Source: Nocardioides marinus (lineage in GTDB: Bacteria; Pseudomonadota; Alphaproteobacteria; Rhodobacterales; Rhodobacteraceae). Taken from it: a DNA stretch of 64,000 nucleotides. The notes beneath the pieces were generated by a model that saw nothing but the letters and a program-made list of their open reading frames with translations, did no database searches and was not told the origin of the DNA. This document shows, in pieces, positions 27,399-36,198 of the stretch (the stretch's first letter is position 1; every line of letters begins with the position of its first letter). The stretch is taken from contig JAHVJD010000001.1 in the NCBI GenBank assembly GCA_019801415.1, positions 434,001 through 498,000 on the forward strand, written 5' to 3'. The position numbers and the translations under genes were made by a program.

Positions 27399-28454
27399 TC
27401 ACTGCCCCATCTCGGCCAGAAGCCGCGCCTGGTTGTCCGCGGTCAGCGCGTCGATCACTTCGTCCAGATCACCGCCCATCACCTGCTCCAGCTTGTAAAG
27501 CGTCAGGTTGATGCGGTGATCGGTCATGCGGCCCTGCGGAAAATTGTAGGTGCGGATACGCTCCGAACGGTCGCCGGAGCCGACCTGGCTGGCGCGGTCC
27601 GCCGAGCGCTCGCTGTCGATCCGCTGCCGCTCGGCATCATAAAGCCGCGCCTTCAGCACCTGCATCGCGATCTCGCGGTTGCGGTGCTGCGATTTTTCCG
27701 AGCTCGTCACCACGATGCCGGTAGGAAGATGGGTAATCCGCACGGCGGAGTCGGTGGTGTTCACATGCTGCCCGCCCGCACCGGACGACCGCATGGTGTC
27801 GATCCGCAGATCATTCGGATCGATTTGGATGTCCACGTCCTCGGCTTCCGGCAGAACCGCCACGGTGGCGGCCGAAGTGTGGATGCGCCCACCGCTTTCG
27901 GTCGCGGGCACCCGCTGCACCCGATGGACGCCGGATTCATACTTCAGCCGGGCAAAGACATTCTCGCCCTTGATATGCGCCACGACTTCCTTGATGCCGC
28001 CCAGTTCGGTCGCCTGCTCTTCGATGACGTCAAACTTCCAGCCGCGCGCCTCGGCGTAGCGCTGGTACATGCGCAGAAGGTCTCCGGCAAACAGCGCCGC
28101 CTCGTCGCCGCCGGTGCCGGGGCGGATCTCCAGCATGGCCGGGCGCGCATCGGCCGCATCCTTGGGCAGCAGCGCCAGCTGCAACGCGCGCTCGGCCTCT
28201 GGGATCGCGGCCTTCAGCGCCGGGATCTCTTCCTCGGCCAGATCCTTCATGTCCGGATCCCCCAGCATCGCTTCGGCCTCCGCCAGATCGCTCAGCAGCT
28301 TGCGGTAGGCGCTCACCTGCTCGGCCACCAGGCGCAGGTCAGAATACTCCTTGGCGAGGGCCGCAATGTCGCCGCCCCCGGCGCCATCCGCCATGGCAGC
28401 TTCAAGATACTGAAACCGTTGCAGGATTTGTTCCAGCCGTTCCTCGGGGATCAT
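27399..28454 (-). CDS. prfA: Peptide chain release factor 1
   Basis: A 351-residue translation terminator for UAA and UAG codons. The peptidyl-hydrolysis motif GAGGQHVN is intact, and the anticodon-like loop carries P(A)T-type residues ([13 protein letters not shown]). The length is slightly shorter than in E. coli but normal for alphaproteobacteria. Operon with prmC. It is divergent from a small secreted-protein gene over 59 bp. Confidence 0.97.
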   Translation of the reverse strand: MIPEERLEQILQRFQYLEAAMADGAGGGDIAALAKEYSDLRLVAEQVSAYRKLLSDLAEAEAMLGDPDMKDLAEEEIPALKAAIPEAERALQLALLPKDAADARPAMLEIRPGTGGDEAALFAGDLLRMYQRYAEARGWKFDVIEEQATELGGIKEVVAHIKGENVFARLKYESGVHRVQRVPATESGGRIHTSAATVAVLPEAEDVDIQIDPNDLRIDTMRSSGAGGQHVNTTDSAVRITHLPTGIVVTSSEKSQHRNREIAMQVLKARLYDAERQRIDSERSADRASQVGSGDRSERIRTYNFPQGRMTDHRINLTLYKLEQVMGGDLDEVIDALTADNQARLLAEMGQ

Positions 28455-28513
28455 GGACGCGCCTATTCTTGTTCATGTTTTGGCAGTTGACCCCCATGTG
28501 ATATGCTAGAGCC

Positions 28514-28849
28514 ATGCGACATGCCAGAGTCCTTATTAGCACAATCTTCATGGGCCTGCCTTCCACAGCCGCGCTGGCGGATGTGACCGGACCGGGTGAC
28601 AAAACCATCGACTGCTACTGCACCGATAAATCCGGTGCCCGCGTCGAACTGGGCGAGATGCGCTGCCTGCAGGTGGACGGGCGCATGTTCATGGCGCAGT
28701 GCCAGATGTCGCTGAACGTGCCGATGTGGCGCGAGGTGCAAAGCAGCTGCTTGTCGGCCTCGCTGCCCACAGCCCCCTCGGCATCGTCCTCGCCGCCGGA
28801 GCTGCCGCAGCTCTCGCCCCCTTCGCAGCCAGACCCGCGCCGCCTGTGA
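28514..28849 (+). CDS. Small secreted cysteine-containing hypothetical protein
   Basis: A 111-residue protein with a signal peptide (cleavage near residue 22, after STAALA) and a mature part with five cysteines (CYC, MRC, QC, SC), suggesting disulfides in the periplasm. The C-terminal 30 residues are Pro/Ser-rich. Plus-strand codon use and an ATG just past the prfA divergent region support it over the overlapping minus-strand frame. I do not recognise the family. Confidence 0.7.
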   Translation: MRHARVLISTIFMGLPSTAALADVTGPGDKTIDCYCTDKSGARVELGEMRCLQVDGRMFMAQCQMSLNVPMWREVQSSCLSASLPTAPSASSSPPELPQLSPPSQPDPRRL

Positions 28850-28850
28850 T

Positions 28851-28903
28851 GGGCGGGCAGAAGCTCAGCGGGAATGCCCTGGCTGCTCCCGGCATCCCCG
28901 CCC
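28851..28903. terminator. GC-rich convergent hairpin
   Basis: GGGCGGG (28851-28857) pairs with CCCGCCC (28897-28903), and inside it GGGAATGCC pairs with GGCATCCC. It lies between the ends of two convergent small genes. There is no T tract, so termination would be weak or factor-assisted. Confidence 0.35.
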
Positions 28904-28910
28904 AGTCACT

Positions 28911-29315
28911 TTAGTCCACGAATGGGGTGGAGCCGTCCCAGACGCCGCTGCTTGCCGTCGGAACCGTTGTCGGCGCTGATGTAGTCGGCGGCTTGGCAGC
29001 GATGTGGTCCTGGCCTGTGCCCGCGATGGCCGCGGCAGGTCCCCCAGCGGCACATCTGCCCGAAAATATCTTGTAATCCGGTGCGGTTGGCAGGACGGAG
29101 ACTTGGAACTCCGCAACCGGACGATTGCCGCACAAGGTGTTCGCGGCGTGGGAGCGGATTTCCTGCTCGGTCCAGCCAGCACCGGCACCACCGCTGAACC
29201 GGCCATTCCCGTCATAGTTGAATCGCAGCTCATTGCTCGCGGGGGCACCACCGCAGGCCGCCAACAGCGCGCAACAGGCCAGCGTCAACCCCGGCCCGGT
29301 AAACTTCTTGCTCAT
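28911..29315 (-). CDS. Hypothetical lipoprotein
   Basis: A 134-residue protein with a lipobox LLAAC at residues 17-21, so a lipid-anchored periplasmic or outer-membrane protein. The mature part has NELRFNYDGNGRFSGGAGAGW, two cysteines (TLCG, GRC) and a Thr/Pro/Ala-rich tail. I do not recognise a domain; similar small lipoproteins occur in roseobacters. The ribosome-binding site (AAAGAGGA) is good. Confidence 0.72.
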   Translation of the reverse strand: MSKKFTGPGLTLACCALLAACGGAPASNELRFNYDGNGRFSGGAGAGWTEQEIRSHAANTLCGNRPVAEFQVSVLPTAPDYKIFSGRCAAGGPAAAIAGTGQDHIAAKPPTTSAPTTVPTASSGVWDGSTPFVD

Positions 29316-29414
29316 GGGAAATCCTCTTTATCCAATTAAAACAATGCTCTTTCCCCTAGCCTACAGTCACCTCCCAGCGATGGAAAGCCCCACCATTTTG
29401 CTTCGCGCAGCATC

Positions 29415-29467
29415 GGGTCAAGGGGGGTGCCGAGACCGCAGGCCAGCGCGGCTCGCCCTTGACGCGG
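29415..29467. repeat. Partial copy (A) of the structured intergenic repeat
   Basis: It carries the boundary motif of module 1, GGGTCAAGGG (29415-29424) and CCCTTGACGCGG (29456-29467), seen in the three long copies at 41.3, 47.8 and 50.1 kb. The inner hairpins do not keep the GCA triloops, and modules 2 and 3 are not recognisable, so this looks like a decayed or minimal copy. The rest of the 335-bp gene-free stretch 29316-29650 holds only the terminator at 29604-29634. Confidence 0.65.
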
Positions 29468-29603
29468 AATGACGATCTCACGCGGGCACACACCTTAAGG
29501 GGAGCCCGGTTCCTAACCGCTGCTCTCGGCTCCGAAACAGCCTCTTTCGTCGGGGGGAAGCGCCCGCACCGCGCCCTTGCGCGGTGCCACGCCCAACGGT
29601 GAA

Positions 29604-29634
29604 GGGTTTTGCAAGAAACCCGCGAACCGGCGGG
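29604..29634 (-). terminator. Terminator candidate after the DUF1499 gene
   Basis: Two mutually overlapping hairpins: CCCGC/GCGGG (29619-29623 with 29630-29634), followed on the minus strand by TTTCTT, and GGGTTT/AAACCC (29604-29609 with 29616-29621). They begin 16 bases beyond the DUF1499 stop codon. Confidence 0.5.
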
Positions 29635-29650
29635 AGAACCACCGAGCAGA

Positions 29651-30073
29651 TCAGGGCGCGTCCCACTCCATCTCGGCCAGCCATCGGTTGATGCGCTCGC
29701 GGTTGGCCCCCAGGTCCGAGCGGCCAAAGCGCAGGCGCGCGTAAACCTTCAGCAAATCGCCATCCTGCGCAGCCGTGGTGTAATCGGGGAAGCCCAGCAC
29801 CTGGGTGCGGGTGATATAGGTCACCATGCCGTCCTGCGGCCCGCCCGCCAGAACACTGGTGCGCGGCGCCGAGCTGGCGATCTGGTGGAAACGCTCCAGC
29901 CCGCCGGGGCCGGTGCGCACCACCCGGAAGACGCCACCCTGAAACTCCTTGTCCTCGGACAGTTCCGGCTGGGTGTTCCAGTCCAGGGGATCGCTCGGCG
30001 CCAAGCGGATAAAGCCCAGCACAGCGACAACTGCAGCCAGGGCCAGCCAGACCAGCAGCATCAGTCGCTTCAT
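29651..30073 (-). CDS. DUF1499 family membrane-anchored protein
   Basis: A 140-residue protein with one N-terminal membrane helix or uncleaved signal (about 5-23) and a DUF1499 domain (about 40-138; TYITRTQVLGFPDYTT and YARLRFGRSDLGANRERI are typical). It lies downstream of the agmatinase genes by 73 bp on the same strand. Function unknown. Confidence 0.85.
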   Translation of the reverse strand: MKRLMLLVWLALAAVVAVLGFIRLAPSDPLDWNTQPELSEDKEFQGGVFRVVRTGPGGLERFHQIASSAPRTSVLAGGPQDGMVTYITRTQVLGFPDYTTAAQDGDLLKVYARLRFGRSDLGANRERINRWLAEMEWDAP

Positions 30074-30146
30074 TGCGCAATCAAGGTCAAGCCCTGCCTC
30101 CTCCTCGCGCCCGCCGCGGCGGCAGGTTCTGCCCAGCGCCGGTCGC

Positions 30147-31094
30147 TTACCTCGTCTTCACTCCCGGCAGCACGCACAACAGCTCATACAGCAGGTTGGC
30201 GCCAACCAGTGCCGTATTGCCCGAGGGATCATAGGGCGGCGAGACCTCGACCAGGTCACAGCCGACGATATTGATCCCGCGCAGCGCACGGATCAGCTCC
30301 AGCGCCTGCGGCGTGGTCAGCCCGCCGATTTCTGGCGTGCCGGTGCCCGGCGCATAGGCCGGATCAAGGCTATCGATATCATAAGAGACATAGACCGGCC
30401 TATTGCCGATATCGCGACGAATTTCCGCACCCATCTGGTGCAGCGAGCGCCCCCACAGCTCCTGCGCCGGGAAGTGCTGGAAGCCCCAGCCCTGCGCCTC
30501 GGAGAAATCGGTGGCCGCGTAGCCGGTGCCACGGATGCCGATCTGATAGGTCTTGTCGGGAACGATCAGCCCTTCCTCGTAGGCGCGGCGGAACACGGTA
30601 CCGTGGGTTTCGCGCTCGCCGAACATCTCGTCGTTCACATCCGCATGGGCATCGACATGCACCAGCGCCACCGGGCCGTATTTGTCGGCAATGGCGCGCA
30701 GGATCGGCAGGGTGATCGAATGATCGCCGCCCATCGCCATCGGGATCACCCCCCCCGAGAGAATGGCCTCATAGCTTTCCTGGATGATGCGCAGCGAATC
30801 CGGCAGCGAGAAGGTGTTGATCGCCAGATCGCCGATATCGGCCACGTTCAGGCTGTCAAAGGGCGCCGCACCGGTCGCCATGTTGTAGGGGCGCAGCATC
30901 GCGCTTTCGGCGCGGATCTGCTTGGGGCCAAAGCGTGTCCCCGACCGCCAGGAGGTGCCGATATCCATCGGCACCCCAAGAACCGCCACGTCCAGACCTT
31001 CCAGCGAGGTTGCCTGCGGCAGCCGCATGAAGGTGTTCGGGCCCGAAAACCGCGCCAGGTCATTTCCGCTGATCGGTTGATTGAACTCAGTCAT
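30147..31094 (-). CDS. speB: Agmatinase/ureohydrolase family protein (first copy)
   Basis: A 315-residue manganese ureohydrolase. Metal ligands are in GGDHSITLP, VDAHADVND and SYDIDSLDPAYAPGTGTP. Members split agmatine to putrescine and urea; close relatives act on guanidinobutyrate, guanidinopropionate or proclavaminate, and the exact substrate cannot be read here. It overlaps the second ureohydrolase gene by 8 bases, so the two are co-translated. The gene symbol is by family and may not hold if the substrate differs. Confidence 0.85.
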   Translation of the reverse strand: MTEFNQPISGNDLARFSGPNTFMRLPQATSLEGLDVAVLGVPMDIGTSWRSGTRFGPKQIRAESAMLRPYNMATGAAPFDSLNVADIGDLAINTFSLPDSLRIIQESYEAILSGGVIPMAMGGDHSITLPILRAIADKYGPVALVHVDAHADVNDEMFGERETHGTVFRRAYEEGLIVPDKTYQIGIRGTGYAATDFSEAQGWGFQHFPAQELWGRSLHQMGAEIRRDIGNRPVYVSYDIDSLDPAYAPGTGTPEIGGLTTPQALELIRALRGINIVGCDLVEVSPPYDPSGNTALVGANLLYELLCVLPGVKTR

Positions 31095-32055
31095 TGTCCC
31101 TCATGTTCCAGCCCAGAAGGCAGATGATCTCCATCGCCACATGTGCCCCGGCAATAGCAGTTGCACCCGTGGTGTCAAAGGGGGGAGAGACCTCGACCAC
31201 GTCGCCACCCTTGAGATTGATGCCCGCAATGCCACGCAGGATGCGCGCCGCCTGGGCCGAGGTCAGCCCGCCCCAGACCGGCGTGCCGGTGCCGGGCGCA
31301 TAGGCCGGGTCCAGCCCGTCGATGTCAAAGCTCAGGTAAGCGGGGCGCTCACCGACGATCTCCCTGATCCGCCGCGCGGTCTCATCCGGGCCGATCTCAT
31401 GCACGGTGGGGGCGTCGATGATGTTCACGCCCAGCGTGTCCTCGTTGGTGGTACGGATGCCCACCTGCACCGAGGTCGCGGGATCCACGATCCCCGATTT
31501 CACCGCCTTGTAGAACATGGTGCCGTGATCCACGCGGGAGAAATCATCATCCGGCCAGGTGTCTGTATGGGCGTCGAACTGCACCAGCGAGATCGGGCCG
31601 TATTTCTCGGCATAGGCCTTCAGGATCGGAAAGCTGATGTAGTGGTCGCCACCCAGCGTGACGGATGCGGTATCGGTCTCCAGGATGCCGCGGATGTGCT
31701 GGGTCAGCGTCTCCGGCAGGGCTGGCACATTGGCATAGTCGAACGCCAGGTCGCCATAGTCGACGATTGCCAGCTCGCTCAGCGGATCATAACCCCAGCC
31801 ATAGGGCGCATCCGGGCTTTGCAAGGCGCTGGCCTCGCGGATCGCCCGCGGTCCCAGCCGGGTGCCGGGGCGGTTGGTGACGGCTTGATCAAATGGCACA
31901 CCCGTCACCGCGATATCGGCATGGGTCAGGTCCTTGGTATACCGGCGACGCAGGAAGGACAGCGCCCCGCCAAAGGTATTCTCGAACGTCAGCCCCTTCA
32001 GGTCATCCCGCGTAAAAGCCTGGTCAACCTGCGTTTTGGCATCTTCCAGCGCCAT
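31087..32055 (-). CDS. Agmatinase/ureohydrolase family protein (second copy)
   Basis: A 322-residue member of the same ureohydrolase family with all metal motifs (GGDHYISFP, FDAHTDTWPD, SFDIDGLDPAYAPGTGTP). It is clearly diverged from the downstream copy (for example TDTW where that has ADVN), so it may act on another guanidino compound, or the two may form a mixed complex. I start at 32055 with an AGAGGTG site upstream; the frame is open 18 codons further. Confidence 0.85.
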   Translation of the reverse strand: MALEDAKTQVDQAFTRDDLKGLTFENTFGGALSFLRRRYTKDLTHADIAVTGVPFDQAVTNRPGTRLGPRAIREASALQSPDAPYGWGYDPLSELAIVDYGDLAFDYANVPALPETLTQHIRGILETDTASVTLGGDHYISFPILKAYAEKYGPISLVQFDAHTDTWPDDDFSRVDHGTMFYKAVKSGIVDPATSVQVGIRTTNEDTLGVNIIDAPTVHEIGPDETARRIREIVGERPAYLSFDIDGLDPAYAPGTGTPVWGGLTSAQAARILRGIAGINLKGGDVVEVSPPFDTTGATAIAGAHVAMEIICLLGWNMRDND

Positions 32056-32155
32056 GTCGTCACCTCTCTGCTGTGAACGCGGCCGGATGGCCGCCAGTAA
32101 TTTGATCAAATACCGACTTCCGGCGCGCTTGTCACCTCTCCGCGGCGGCGGCTGT

Positions 32156-33319
32156 TCAGCTCAGGGGCTGCGCGCGCTCCACCAGCCGGGCAAAGAAGGA
32201 GGCACCGATCGGCGCGATCTCGTCGTTGAAGTCATATTTGGGGTGATGCAGCCCGGCGCTCTCGCCCTGGCCCAGGAACAGATAGGCACCAGGGCGGGCC
32301 TGCAGCATATAAGAGAAATCCTCTGCCCCCATCTCGCGGCCGCCGTCAGGTTCGACATTGTCGGTGCCCGAAATTTCACGCGCGACCTCCACGGCGAACC
32401 CGGCCTTTTCCGCATCGTTGACGGTCGCCGGGTAGCCGACCTCATACTCCAGCTCCGCCTCGACGCCATAGCTGGCGGCCTGCCCCGCTACGATTTCCTG
32501 CATCCGCTGCATCACCATCTTCTGCACCTGCGGATTGAAGGTGCGCACGGTGCCGTTGATGTAGGCGGTGTCGGGGATCACGTTGTCGACAGTGCCGGTG
32601 TGGATCTGGGTGACCGAGACCACCAGGTCCTCCAGCGTGTGGTGGTTGCGGCTGACGATGGTCTGGATCGCCTGGGCGATGCCGCAGGCGGCCATCACCG
32701 GGTCGCGGGTCTCATGCGGCATGGCGCCGTGACCGCCCTTGCCCTGGATATGGATGTGAAAGGTGTCCACCGCCGCCATCAGCGCGCCCGGCGTGGTCAG
32801 GAACTGCCCGACCGGCAGACCCGGCGCATTGTGCAGCGCGTAGACCTCGCCGATGTCAAAGCGCTCCATGATGCCTTCCTCGACCATGATGCGGGCCCCG
32901 CCAATCGCTTCCTCGGCAGGCTGGAAGATCAGCGCCACGCGGCCGCGGAAGTTGCGCGTCTCCGCAAGGTATTTCGCCGCCCCCAACAGCATGGTGGTAT
33001 GGCCGTCATGGCCGCAGGCGTGCATGTTGCCCGCATGGGCAGAGGCATATTCGGCACCGGTTTCTTCCGGGATCGGCAGCGCATCCATATCCGCGCGCAA
33101 GCCAATGGTCGGCCCCTCACCCTCCCCGTTTATGATCGCCACCATGCCGCTGGTGGCAATGCCCTCGTGCAGCTCGTCCACGCCGATCTCGCGCAGCCGC
33201 TCGGCCACAAAGGCCGCGGTCTTGGGCAGGTCCAGCGCCAGTTCCGGGATCTGGTGCAGATGCCGCCGCCAGGTCTTCATTTCATCGGCATAATCGGCAA
33301 TTCGGTTGACGACCGGCAT
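32156..33319 (-). CDS. M20 family amidohydrolase (hippurate hydrolase-like)
   Basis: A 387-residue metallopeptidase of the M20/aminoacylase group. Metal and catalytic motifs: GLRADMDALP, MHACGHDGHTTMLLG, FQPAEEAIGGA and the late His in GLHHPKYDFND; a lid or dimerisation domain lies at about 185-300. It removes acyl groups from N-acyl amino acids or related amides. It is in the same direction as the two agmatinase genes (100-bp gap) and may serve the same nitrogen-salvage route. The open frame runs far upstream antisense to mazG, but homologues start here (MPVVNRIADYADEMK). Confidence 0.9.
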   Translation of the reverse strand: MPVVNRIADYADEMKTWRRHLHQIPELALDLPKTAAFVAERLREIGVDELHEGIATSGMVAIINGEGEGPTIGLRADMDALPIPEETGAEYASAHAGNMHACGHDGHTTMLLGAAKYLAETRNFRGRVALIFQPAEEAIGGARIMVEEGIMERFDIGEVYALHNAPGLPVGQFLTTPGALMAAVDTFHIHIQGKGGHGAMPHETRDPVMAACGIAQAIQTIVSRNHHTLEDLVVSVTQIHTGTVDNVIPDTAYINGTVRTFNPQVQKMVMQRMQEIVAGQAASYGVEAELEYEVGYPATVNDAEKAGFAVEVAREISGTDNVEPDGGREMGAEDFSYMLQARPGAYLFLGQGESAGLHHPKYDFNDEIAPIGASFFARLVERAQPLS

Positions 33320-33382
33320 GGGGGTGGACTCCTGTTCCAGACTCGGGATGATGCATCTGACACTGAACCAAGCTGAGCCGCA

Positions 33383-34204
33383 ATGCCCGAAACTGACCTG
33401 ATCCACGACGAAACCGCCGGCATCGAACGCCTGCTGGAAATCATGGCGCGCCTGCGCGACCCCAAGACCGGCTGCCCCTGGGATATCGAGCAGGACTTCG
33501 CCTCCATCGCCCCCTACACCATTGAAGAGGCTTACGAAGTTGCCGACGCCATCGAACGCGAATCCTGGGATGAGCTGAAAGGCGAGCTGGGCGACCTTCT
33601 GTTCCAGTCGGTCTTTCACGCCCAGATGGCCGCCGAGGCGGGGCATTTCACCTTTCAGGACGTGGTCACCACCATGGCCAACAAGATGGTCAGCCGTCAC
33701 CCGCATGTCTTCGGCGACGAGAGCCGTGAGAAAACCGCCGAACAGCAGACCCGGGACTGGGAGGCAATCAAGGCGGCCGAGCGCGCCGACAAATCCGAGA
33801 CCGGCACGCTGGACGGGGTTGCCGTCGGCCTGCCCGCCCTCTTGCGCGCCTACAAGCTGCAGAAACGCGCCGCGCGGGTCGGCTTTGACTGGCCTTCGGC
33901 CGACAACGTCATCGCCAAGATCCACGAGGAATGCGCCGAGCTGGTCGAGGCCCGCGACAGCCTCACCCAGGCCGAGGTGGAGGAAGAGTTCGGCGACCTT
34001 CTCTTCGTGATGGCCAACTTGGGCCGCCATCTGGGGGTTGAGCCCGAAGCCGCTCTGCGCGCCGCCAACGCCAAATTCACCCGCCGCTTCGAGGGCGTCG
34101 AGGCCCGGCTCGCCGCCCGCGGCAAACGCCCCGAGGACAGCGACCTTGCCGAAATGGACGCGCTGTGGGAGGCGGTCAAGGCGGACGAGCGCGGCGAAGC
34201 CTGA
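33383..34204 (+). CDS. mazG: Nucleoside triphosphate pyrophosphohydrolase MazG
   Basis: A 273-residue enzyme with two MazG domains, each with the EExxE...ExxD metal motif: EEAYEVADAIE/ELGDLLFQ (about 48-75) and EECAELVEARD/EEFGDLLFV (about 183-212). It hydrolyses NTPs and dNTPs to monophosphates, a housecleaning or stringent-response role. Divergent from the M20 gene over 63 bp. The length is normal. Confidence 0.95.
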   Translation: MPETDLIHDETAGIERLLEIMARLRDPKTGCPWDIEQDFASIAPYTIEEAYEVADAIERESWDELKGELGDLLFQSVFHAQMAAEAGHFTFQDVVTTMANKMVSRHPHVFGDESREKTAEQQTRDWEAIKAAERADKSETGTLDGVAVGLPALLRAYKLQKRAARVGFDWPSADNVIAKIHEECAELVEARDSLTQAEVEEEFGDLLFVMANLGRHLGVEPEAALRAANAKFTRRFEGVEARLAARGKRPEDSDLAEMDALWEAVKADERGEA

Positions 34205-34210
34205 CCCGGC

Positions 34211-34232
34211 TTTCATCTTTCTTCAAATACTC
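34211..34232. repeat. Short motif TTTCATCTTTC-3-AAATACTC, copy 1
   Basis: A 22-base motif 7 bases after the mazG stop. The only other copy I found in the window is at 52406-52427, overlapping the olsB stop. The two copies differ only in the three central bases. Purpose unknown. Confidence 0.5.
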
Positions 34233-34360
34233 AAAATCCGGCATCGCAACCCCGCACCGCCGCTGGCAGGAACACCAAGCCCCCGCCCCAGCCAGACAAG
34301 GTGGATCAATCCGCCACCGCGACCGCACCGATGGATGCCCAATCAACAGCGGAGAGGACC

Positions 34361-35302
34361 ATGAGCCGCAGAAAGATCATCATCGATACCGACCCGGGAC
34401 AGGACGATGCCGTCGCCATCCTGTTGGCGCTGGCCAGCCCCGAGGAGCTGGACCTGCTGGCCATCACCTGCGTGGCCGGAAACGTCCCGCTGCACCGCAC
34501 CCAGACCAATGCCCGCATCGTGCTAGAGGCGGCCGGACGCACCGATGTGCCCGTCTACGCCGGCTGCCCTGCGCCGCTGCACCGTCCGCTGGTAACGGCA
34601 GAGCACGTGCATGGGAAAACAGGCCTCGACGGCCCGGAACTGTGGGAGCCGCAAATGCCACTGGCGGAAGGCTCAGCGGTCGACGCCATCATCGATGCGC
34701 TGCGCAGCCACGATCCCGGCACCGTGACGCTTTGCACCCTGGGGCCGCTGACCAATATCGCCGCCGCCTTCAACACCGCGCCCGATATCATCAGCCGCGT
34801 GCAGGAAGTGGTGATGATGGGCGGTGCCTATTTCGAGGTCGGCAACATCACTCCCGCGGCCGAATTCAACATCTACGTCGACCCGGAAGCGGCTGAAATC
34901 GTGTTCAAATCCGGCGCGCCCATCACCGTGATGCCACTGGACGTGACACATAAGGTGCTGGCCACCCGCCCGCGCATCGAGGCGATCCGCGCACTGGACA
35001 GCCGGGTTGGTCACTTCACGGCCGAGATGCTGGACTTTTTCGAACGTTTCGACGTGGAAAAATACGGCTCCGAAGGCGGGCCGCTGCATGACCCCTGCGT
35101 CATCGCCTGGCTGCTGCGGCCCGAGCTGTTTTCCGGCCGCCACGTCAATGTCGAGGTCGAGACCCACTCGGATCTCACTCTGGGCATGACCGTCGCCGAT
35201 TGGTGGCGGGTGACGGACCGGACGCCCAACGCGCTGTTCATCGGCGACGCCGACGCGGACGGCTTCTTCGAACTGCTGACACAACGGCTGGCGCGGCTAT
35301 GA
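34361..35302 (+). CDS. Inosine-uridine preferring nucleoside hydrolase family protein
   Basis: A 313-residue calcium-dependent nucleoside hydrolase that cleaves the N-glycosidic bond of ribonucleosides. The calcium site is DTDPGQDDA at the N-terminus; TLGPLTNIA and MMGGAYFEVGNITPAAEFNIYVDPEAA match the family's ligand and substrate regions, and a late His lies in GPLHDPCV. I start at 34361, after a GGAGAGG site. It is coupled to a GNAT gene by ATGA. Base specificity is unknown. Confidence 0.92.
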   Translation: MSRRKIIIDTDPGQDDAVAILLALASPEELDLLAITCVAGNVPLHRTQTNARIVLEAAGRTDVPVYAGCPAPLHRPLVTAEHVHGKTGLDGPELWEPQMPLAEGSAVDAIIDALRSHDPGTVTLCTLGPLTNIAAAFNTAPDIISRVQEVVMMGGAYFEVGNITPAAEFNIYVDPEAAEIVFKSGAPITVMPLDVTHKVLATRPRIEAIRALDSRVGHFTAEMLDFFERFDVEKYGSEGGPLHDPCVIAWLLRPELFSGRHVNVEVETHSDLTLGMTVADWWRVTDRTPNALFIGDADADGFFELLTQRLARL

Positions 35303-35748
35303 GCGCCGCCCTGCATCTCGCCAAGCCCGAGCACCTTGAACAGGTGTTGTCTCTGGTCGCCGCCTTTCACGCCGAAACCGGCCTGGACAGCAGCGATGAG
35401 CATCGCCGCGCCGGAATCGCGCCGCTGCTGGAGGGGCACCCCTACGGTGCCGTCTATCTGATCGGCCCCACCCGGGCACCGATCGGCTACATCATCATTA
35501 CCTTTGGCTGGTCGGTCGAATTCGGCGGCATGGACGGGTTCGTCGACGAGCTTTACATCCGCCCCGCCGTACGCGGACGCGGCATCGCAACCGAGGTGCT
35601 GACCGAACTGCCGAAATCACTGGCATCTGCCGGTCTGCGGGCCCTGCATCTCGAAGTGGACCGCACCAATGAAACCGCCCAGCGGCTCTACCTGCGCACC
35701 CGGTTCCAGCCGCGCGCCAACTACATCCTGATGACCAAGGACCTCTGA
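35299..35748 (+). CDS. GNAT family N-acetyltransferase
   Basis: A 149-residue acetyltransferase. The acetyl-CoA motif is ELYIRPAVRGRGIATEVLTEL (about 83-103), followed by ALHLEVDRTNETAQRLYLRTRF, a typical GNAT ending. ATGA overlap with the nucleoside hydrolase suggests joint expression, though a shared pathway is not evident. Acceptor unknown. Confidence 0.88.
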   Translation: MSAALHLAKPEHLEQVLSLVAAFHAETGLDSSDEHRRAGIAPLLEGHPYGAVYLIGPTRAPIGYIIITFGWSVEFGGMDGFVDELYIRPAVRGRGIATEVLTELPKSLASAGLRALHLEVDRTNETAQRLYLRTRFQPRANYILMTKDL

Positions 35749-35766
35749 GGACGCGCCCCTGGCCAC

Positions 35767-35807
35767 GGCGGAACAGGGGGCACAGCGGTTTTCCGCCTGT
35801 TCCCGCC
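35767..35807 (+). terminator. Terminator candidate after the GNAT gene
   Basis: GGCGGAACAGG (35767-35777) pairs with CCTGTTCCCGCC (35796-35807, one bulge), 18 bases past the stop, with a short T run (35818-35822) further on. A moderate terminator. Confidence 0.45.
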
Positions 35808-35909
35808 AGCCGTTCACTTTTTGCGGAACAATTCTCTCACAGCAAGAGTTCTACTGTCATCTGCGGCCCGACAGCGGGCTGCATGAACCTATGCAAATGG
35901 AGACTTTAC

Positions 35910-36185
35910 ATGACCTTCCGCTGGATCGCCGTTCTTGCAAGCACTGCTACCCTGGGCCTGGGCGCCTGCACCAACATGACGCCGGAACAGCGCACCGTGG
36001 CCGGTGTCGCCGGTGGTGCCGCCGCTGGCCTGATTGCCGCCGACGCGCTGAAGGCTGACGACGACTGGAAGCTGATCGCAGCACTTGGTGGCGCCGCGGC
36101 CGGCACCATGGTTGCGCAGAACAACCAGACCAAGCAGTGCGCCTATTCCCGCGGTGACGGCACCTACTACACCGCACCGTGCTGA
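35910..36185 (+). CDS. Glycine-zipper small lipoprotein
   Basis: A 91-residue protein with a lipobox LGLGAC (Cys20), two glycine-rich hydrophobic stretches (VAGVAGGAAAGLIAAD and LIAALGGAAAGTMVAQN) of the glycine-zipper type, and two later cysteines (QCAYS, APC). Such proteins are outer-membrane lipoproteins resembling SlyB/OsmB fragments. The start at 35910 has a GGAGAC site; an upstream in-frame ATG at 35883 would put nine residues before the signal peptide. Convergent with the small lipoprotein at 36262. Confidence 0.82.
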   Translation: MTFRWIAVLASTATLGLGACTNMTPEQRTVAGVAGGAAAGLIAADALKADDDWKLIAALGGAAAGTMVAQNNQTKQCAYSRGDGTYYTAPC

Positions 36186-36198
36186 TCTGATCGCCTTC

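Noticed and set aside
33320-34216. A 299-codon extension of the M20 amidohydrolase frame, antisense to mazG
   Set aside because: High-GC genes often leave long open antisense frames; mazG on the plus strand has both MazG motifs, and the M20 homology starts at 33319.
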